A stretch of 64,000 nucleotides of DNA from Amycolatopsis deserti (lineage in GTDB: Bacteria > Actinomycetota > Actinomycetes > Mycobacteriales > Pseudonocardiaceae), in assembly GCF_014653945.1 (NCBI RefSeq), contig NZ_BNAU01000008.1, positions 248,001-312,000 of the forward strand, in the 5' to 3' direction. The first letter of the stretch is position 1. Each line of letters opens with the position of its first letter. The notes beneath the pieces were generated by a model. The model did no database searches, had not been told where the DNA came from, and worked only from the letters and a program-made list of their open reading frames with translations. A program made the position numbers and the translations under genes. Below, piece after piece: positions 59,922-64,000 of this stretch.

Positions 59922-60722
59922 ATGCGGACAGTGACCTCGGCGGACGGCACGACCATCGCCTACGAACGAGACGGCAGCGGGCCGCTCGTGGTGTTCCTCG
60001 GCGGTGCCTTCAACGACCGGACGGCGTGCGCGCCGGTCGCGGAGGCGTTGCGGGACCGGTACACCGTGGTGTGCGTGGACCGGCGCGGGCGCGGCGACAG
60101 CGGCGATGCCATCCCGCCGCACGAGGCCGGGGCCTACCAGGTCCAGCGTGAGGTCGCGGACCTGGACGCGGTGATCGCGGCCGAGGGCGGGCCGGCCGCG
60201 GTGTTCGGCTTCTCCTCCGGCGGCATCCTCGCGCTGCACGCCGCCGTCGCCGGATCGGCGGTCACCCGGCTCGCGCTGTACGAACCGCCGTTCGCGCTCG
60301 GCGGGCTGGCCGGCTCGGCCAAGGACCTGCCGGGGAAGCTCGCCGCCCTGGTCGCCGAGGGCAGGCGCGGGGACGCGGTGGCGACGATGCAGATCGAGGG
60401 CATCGGGCTGCCGCCGGAGTCGGTCGAGCAGATCCGGCGCTCCCCGATGTGGCCGGGGCTGGAGGCGGTCGCGCAGAGCCTGGTCTACGACGCGAAGCTG
60501 ACCGCCGCGCCCAACCTGCCCACGGACGCCATGCGCGCGCTCGACCGGGAGGTGCTCGTCCTCAGCGGCAGCGAGACCTGGCCGGGCCTGCGTTCCGCCG
60601 CCCAGGCTTTGCCCGCCCAGCTCGCCCGGGCCAGGTACGCCGAGGTGCCGGGCGGCGCCGGCCACGGCATCCCCGCGGAGGCGACGGCGAAGGTGCTCGA
60701 CGAGTTCTTCGGCGGAAAATGA
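59922..60722 (+). CDS. Alpha/beta hydrolase
   Basis: 266 residues from ATG 59922, which has AAGGAGG seven bases upstream; a GTG at 59907 is less likely. GGAFNDRTACAPV (oxyanion), DRRGRGDSGD, nucleophile elbow GFSSGGILALHAA (about 93), and GGAGHGIPAEAT with the His near the end. Third gene of the PPOX-sigma-hydrolase unit. Substrate unknown. Confidence 0.82.
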   Translation: MRTVTSADGTTIAYERDGSGPLVVFLGGAFNDRTACAPVAEALRDRYTVVCVDRRGRGDSGDAIPPHEAGAYQVQREVADLDAVIAAEGGPAAVFGFSSGGILALHAAVAGSAVTRLALYEPPFALGGLAGSAKDLPGKLAALVAEGRRGDAVATMQIEGIGLPPESVEQIRRSPMWPGLEAVAQSLVYDAKLTAAPNLPTDAMRALDREVLVLSGSETWPGLRSAAQALPAQLARARYAEVPGGAGHGIPAEATAKVLDEFFGGK

Positions 60723-60759
60723 CGGGCACGGCCGCGGCGCCGCACGCTACCGTCCGGCC

Positions 60760-61488
60760 ATGGACGACGGCTACTTCGGCGAGGACGTCGCCGCGACCTA
60801 CGACGAGTCGGAGGCGTCCGAGTTCGAGCCCGCCGTGGTGGAATCGACCGTCGGGTTCCTCGCCGGGCTGGCCGGCGACGGTGCGGCCCTCGAGCTCGGC
60901 ATCGGCACCGGCCGGATCGCGTTGCCGCTGGCGGCCCGCGGCGTGCCGGTGCACGGCATCGACCTCTCCCGCGCCATGGTGGCCCGGCTGCGTGCCAAAC
61001 CGGGCGGCGACGCGATCGGCGTGACCATCGGCGACTTCGCGACGACCACCGTGCCGGGGAAGTTCACGGTCGCCTACCTGGTGTTCAACACGATCATGAA
61101 CCTGACCACCCAGGCGGAGCAGGTCGCGTGCTTCCGCAACGCCGCCGCGCACCTCGAACCCGGCGGGTGTTTCGTCGTCGAGGTCGGGGTGCCCGCGCTG
61201 CGGCAGCTCCCGCCGGGCCAGACCGTCGTGCCGTTCCGCGTCGGCGCGACGAGCTGGGCCTACGACGTCTACGACGTGGCCACGCAGGCGATGAGCTCGA
61301 ACTACGTGGACGTCACCGGCGGCCGCGGCGCGTTCCGGTCGATCCCGTTCCGCTACGTGTGGCCCTCCGAGCTGGACCTGATGGCCGAGCTGGCCGGGAT
61401 GCGGCTGCGGGAGCGGTGGGCGGGCTGGGCGCGCGAGCCGTTCACCGGGGAGAGCCGCAAGCACGTCTCGGTATGGCAGAAGCCGTGA
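60760..61488 (+). CDS. Class I SAM-dependent methyltransferase
   Basis: 242 residues. Motif I ALELGIGTGRIALPLAARG (about 44-62), VHGIDLSRAMVARL, then VFNTIMNLTTQAEQVACFRN and LEPGGCFVVEV. Small-molecule methyltransferase of unknown substrate. ATG six bases after a TACCGT -10 candidate and no ribosome site, so probably leaderless. Its stop is one base from the end of the convergent small gene. Confidence 0.8.
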   Translation: MDDGYFGEDVAATYDESEASEFEPAVVESTVGFLAGLAGDGAALELGIGTGRIALPLAARGVPVHGIDLSRAMVARLRAKPGGDAIGVTIGDFATTTVPGKFTVAYLVFNTIMNLTTQAEQVACFRNAAAHLEPGGCFVVEVGVPALRQLPPGQTVVPFRVGATSWAYDVYDVATQAMSSNYVDVTGGRGAFRSIPFRYVWPSELDLMAELAGMRLRERWAGWAREPFTGESRKHVSVWQKP

Positions 61489-61489
61489 C

Positions 61490-61714
61490 TCACTCGCCGC
61501 GCATCGAGCGGCGGATCTCCTCCAGCTTGTCCCGCGCGGCGCGGTCCCGGTCGGCCAGCTTCTCCTCGAACTCCGCCGCCTCCGGGGTCTCGCCCGCCAG
61601 CTCGGTCGACCCGAGCGCCGTGGCGAAGCGGTTTTCGATGCGGTCGCGCACGAAGTCGAAGCTCGGCACGCCGGATTCGGTGTAGTCGCCCTCGGGCGTG
61701 GTCTCGTCGGACAT
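61490..61714 (-). CDS. Small conserved-type protein, charged, probably coiled
   Basis: 74 residues from ATG 61714 with GAGGGGACACC upstream. Acidic N-terminus, then FDFVRDRIENRFATALGS and a charged helix EFEEKLADRDRAARDKLEEI. No membrane or signal segment. Family not recognised. Convergent with the methyltransferase. Confidence 0.65.
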   Translation of the reverse strand: MSDETTPEGDYTESGVPSFDFVRDRIENRFATALGSTELAGETPEAAEFEEKLADRDRAARDKLEEIRRSMRGE

Positions 61715-61836
61715 GGTGTCCCCTCTCGTCGGTCTCCCCATTGTGCGCTCGATCGGCCGGCGGCGGGGCTGCGTCTACTGTGGACCTGCCCGGTCCGGGG
61801 CCGGAAATTGTCGGTGGTGCCGGTTAGCCTTCCCGC

Positions 61837-62214
61837 ATGCTGGATCATCTTGGAGTTCAGGTGGCCGACGTCGAGGCGTCCGCCGCCCTGTATCAGCGTG
61901 TGTTCGCCCCGATCGGGTTGCGGGAGGCGATGCGGTTCCCGGCGGGGGACGATGTGGTGGTGGGCATGGCCGGGCCGGAGGGGCAGCCGGAGTTCTGGCT
62001 CAGTTCCGCCCGCGGCGGTGAGACACGCGAACTGCACGTGGCCTTCCGGGCACCCGACCGGGACGCGGTGGACGCCGTGCACGCCGCGGCGGTCGACGCG
62101 GGTGTCGAGGTGCTGCACGAGCCGCGCGAGTGGCCGGAGTACCACCCGGGCTACTACGCGGTGTTCCTGCGCGACCCCGACGGCCACAACGTGGAGGCGG
62201 TGCACCACGGCTGA
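61837..62214 (+). CDS. VOC/glyoxalase-family protein
   Basis: 125 residues, two beta-alpha-beta-beta-beta modules. HLGVQVADVEASAALYQRVF at the start and YYAVFLRDPDGHNVEAVHH at the end carry the metal ligands typical of the fold (His4, Glu near 121). Possible isomerase, lyase or resistance protein. The ATG lies six bases after TAGCCT without a ribosome site, again leaderless. The 271-bp gap after it shows no gene. Confidence 0.8.
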   Translation: MLDHLGVQVADVEASAALYQRVFAPIGLREAMRFPAGDDVVVGMAGPEGQPEFWLSSARGGETRELHVAFRAPDRDAVDAVHAAAVDAGVEVLHEPREWPEYHPGYYAVFLRDPDGHNVEAVHHG

Positions 62215-62485
62215 GGTTCACCCGGTCATCGCCACGCCTCCAGGGTCGTGCACCAGGCCCGCCATCGGGCCGTGCGGGACGTTGCTGCTCGTGGCCTGCG
62301 AACTCGCCTCGCGCCAACGGCGAACCTGCCGCTGGGTACTGATCGGTTCGTCCACAGTGGACTGGTCAGGGCCACCTCGAGGTCGGCGTGCGGAGCAGGG
62401 GCCCGTGGCCCGGTTCAGGGGCTAGCGCAATTCGGAGATTGGGATATGCTCTTCGGCTAGTGAAACCCAATGAAGTCGAGGTCTC

Positions 62486-63349
62486 ATGATCGGTTCCGAG
62501 CGCAGCCCGGTGCTGTGCCAGGCGGAGTGCGTGAGCACCGCCGTCAGCGAACTCGGCGAGTCGCCGCTGTGGGATCCCGCCGGGGTCCTGTACTGGGTCG
62601 ACATTCCCGGCCTGCGGTTGCACAACGTGACGCCGTCGGGGTCGGGGATCTCGGTCGGCCTGGACACCCGGGTCAGCGCGGTCGAACTAGGGCCCGGCGA
62701 CCTGCTGGCGGTCACCGAACGCGGTCTGGCGTGGCTCGACCCGCGTTCGGGCCGGACGTCGCCGATCATCGAGTTGCCGCTCGAGGCGGGCGCGCGCATG
62801 AACGACGCCGCGATCGACCCGCGCGGGCGGTGCTGGGCCGGCTCGGCCACCCACGACGGCCGCCGGATCGGGGCGCTGTTCTGCGTCGCCGGGCGCAGTG
62901 TCGCGGTGGCGGTGCGGGGGCTGGGGATGTCGAACGGGCTGGACTGGTCACCCGACGGGGACGTGCTCTACCACGTCGACACGGCGGCGGGGGAAATCGC
63001 GGCGTGGCGCTACCGCCCGGCGACCGGCGAGGTGTCGGGACGGCGGGTGCTGCGGCGCGTGTCGCCGCGGGTGGGGCTGCCGGACGGGTTGACCGTGGAC
63101 GCGCAGGGATGCTTGTGGGTGGCGATCTGGGGCGCCGGGCAGGTCTGGCGCTTGGACCCGGTGTCGGGCGACCGCCTCACGACGGTCGACGTGCCTGCGG
63201 CCTGCCCGACGAGCTGCGCCTTCGGCGGGCCGGACCTGGACGAGCTGTACGTGACGAGCGCCAGGCAGGACGGCGAGGGCGGCCTGTTGTACCGAGCGGA
63301 GGTCGGCGTCCGGGGGCTGCCGCCGCGCCGTTTCGTGGAGGGCTTCTGA
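62486..63349 (+). CDS. SMP-30/gluconolactonase-family lactonase
   Basis: 287 residues, six-bladed beta-propeller. SELGESPLWDP with metal-binding Glu near residue 20, MNDAAIDPRGRCWAGS with Asn/Asp ligands, and SNGLDWSPDG (about 149-158) are diagnostic. Hydrolyses sugar lactones or similar. ATG with GAGGTC upstream. Its last bases (TTCTGACAGGAGGA) begin the repeat tract that follows. Confidence 0.84.
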   Translation: MIGSERSPVLCQAECVSTAVSELGESPLWDPAGVLYWVDIPGLRLHNVTPSGSGISVGLDTRVSAVELGPGDLLAVTERGLAWLDPRSGRTSPIIELPLEAGARMNDAAIDPRGRCWAGSATHDGRRIGALFCVAGRSVAVAVRGLGMSNGLDWSPDGDVLYHVDTAAGEIAAWRYRPATGEVSGRRVLRRVSPRVGLPDGLTVDAQGCLWVAIWGAGQVWRLDPVSGDRLTTVDVPAACPTSCAFGGPDLDELYVTSARQDGEGGLLYRAEVGVRGLPPRRFVEGF

Positions 63350-63560
63350 CAGGAGGATCGCTGCGCGCCAGCGGCGGGGGACGGTTTCTGACGGGAGGAT
63401 TCCCGCGGCCCGGCGGCGGGGACGGTTTCTGACGGGAGGTGGGCCGGAAGAATTCCCGCGGCCCGGCGGCGGGGATGGCCGCCGGGTGGTGGGGCCGGGA
63501 GGATTCCCGCGGCCCGGTGGCGGGGATGGCCGCCGGGTGGTGGGGCCGGAGGCTGGTGCG
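63345..63560 (+). repeat. GC-rich tandem repeats starting at the lactonase stop
   Basis: A unit of about 42 bp, opening TTCTGACGGGAGGATTCCCG and continuing with GGCCCGGCGGCGGGGACGG, begins at the lactonase stop, repeats at about 63386 and 63427, then changes into about 57-bp units with GATGGCCGCCGGGTGGTGGGG at about 63474 and 63526. The first copy is the most diverged. The rest of the 563-bp gap (to 63912) is GC-rich with a second short direct repeat CCCCTGACGGGACCCAGCC (63795-63840) and no supportable gene. Confidence 0.8.
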
Positions 63561-63912
63561 GCGACGGCAGCCGAGGGGGCTGCCGCCCCCGCCGTCGAGG
63601 CTTCTCCGGGCTGGTGGCGCGGACCGGCCCGGAGAAGCCCGCGCGCGGACAACCGCGCTGACGGTACCCCGGCAGCACCCGGGCGCGGCGGCGTAGCCCG
63701 CGCGGGAATCCGGCCGTGGGCGGCTGCTCACGTCGGGGGAGCACCTGCCCGGGAGGCGCCGTGCGAAGTCCGCTCGCGCTCAGGGGGGCGAGGAAGCCCC
63801 TGACGGGACCCAGCCCGGAAAGCCCCTGACGGGACCCAGCCCGGGGGAGACTCCGCACGCCTGGGAAGCCCCCGGCGAAGCCCACGCAGCCCCGCCCAAG
63901 GCCGGCCGCCTC

Positions 63913-64000
63913 CTACCTCTCCAGGCAGGGCCGCTTCGGGTCGAAGGTCCAGCCCTCGATCAGGTACTGCATCGCCGCGGCGTCGTCGCGTGTGCTCAGG
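63913..64000 (-). CDS. C-terminal fragment of an unrecognised protein
   Basis: 29 codons from the window edge to TAG at 63913-63915. The tail reads DDAAAMQYLIEGWTFDPKRP followed by CLER. Codon use fits a real gene. Too short to name a family. Confidence 0.5.
   Translation of the reverse strand, partial: LSTRDDAAAMQYLIEGWTFDPKRPCLER

Noticed and set aside
62215-62485. Gene in the 271-bp gap before the SMP-30 lactonase
   Set aside because: No frame has a supported start or family; only a weak TATGCT -10 candidate near 62444 without a convincing -35.
63345-63560. Possible CRISPR array
   Set aside because: Repeats are contiguous or change unit length, with no unique spacers and no cas genes.

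Overview
The window is very GC-rich DNA with dense, short-spaced genes, many GTG/TTG starts and 1-8 bp start/stop overlaps. It carries a KstR2-type steroid-ring cluster, an Rv0885/fprB-like pair, DUF6292 and SAM-methyltransferase families common in Pseudonocardiaceae. A soil actinomycete close to Amycolatopsis is the best guess. This is an inference from gene content. No rRNA, tRNA, CRISPR array, insertion sequence or prophage gene was recognised.

1-10 kb: degradation of the last two steroid rings (HIP pathway): end of ipdB, ipdC, convergent fadA6-ipdF-fadE30, and divergent fadD3-echA-fadE31-fadE32-fadE33. A palindrome (4643-4654) sits between the two divergent arms. The 3' end of ipdC is repeated three times with an exact 163-bp period. 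10-13.6 kb: a metallo-beta-lactamase-fold hydrolase diverges from an AurF-like di-iron oxygenase paired with an FprB-like ferredoxin/ferredoxin reductase. 13.7-15.1 kb: remnants of an arsenic locus (ArsR-like N-terminus fused to a membrane protein; arsM 3' fragment) and DUF1905. 15.2-21.8 kb: a mini J-domain protein, methyltransferases, a winged-helix/hydrolase fusion, a secreted peptidase-like hydrolase, and an MFS/MarR pair whose start codons both lie inside one 17-bp palindrome.

21.8-24.8 kb: ehuBCDA ectoine/hydroxyectoine uptake. 25-33 kb: MFS exporter, GT4 glycosyltransferase, zinc dehydrogenase plus Gfo/Idh/MocA, SRPBCC protein plus alcohol dehydrogenase, and an LLM flavin oxidoreductase. 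32.9-34.7 kb: a DUF6292/MerR module whose promoter architecture recurs at 53.96 kb. 34.6-46.6 kb: a mixed catabolic island for an unknown, probably aromatic or ester substrate. It has two flavin monooxygenases, a FAH-family hydrolase, an esterase, DUF3500, an NTF2-like protein, two MFS importers, two IclR regulators and one GntR regulator. 46.6-47.6 kb: a MarR regulator diverging from a quercetinase.

47.7-53.6 kb: a PucR-type regulator followed by degradative HMG-CoA reductase, HMG-CoA lyase, a small membrane protein and a TctA-type permease, ended by a strong terminator. Together these look like a self-contained mevalonate uptake and degradation operon (mevalonate to HMG-CoA to acetyl-CoA plus acetoacetate). 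53.7-64 kb: SDR, NTF2-FMO fusion with a divergent GAF regulator, PPOX protein plus ECF sigma factor plus hydrolase, methyltransferase, VOC protein, SMP-30 lactonase, and a GC-rich repeat tract. Recurrent themes are perfect palindromes at divergent promoters, hairpins between convergent genes, leaderless starts, and tandem repeats that include a gene's own stop codon.
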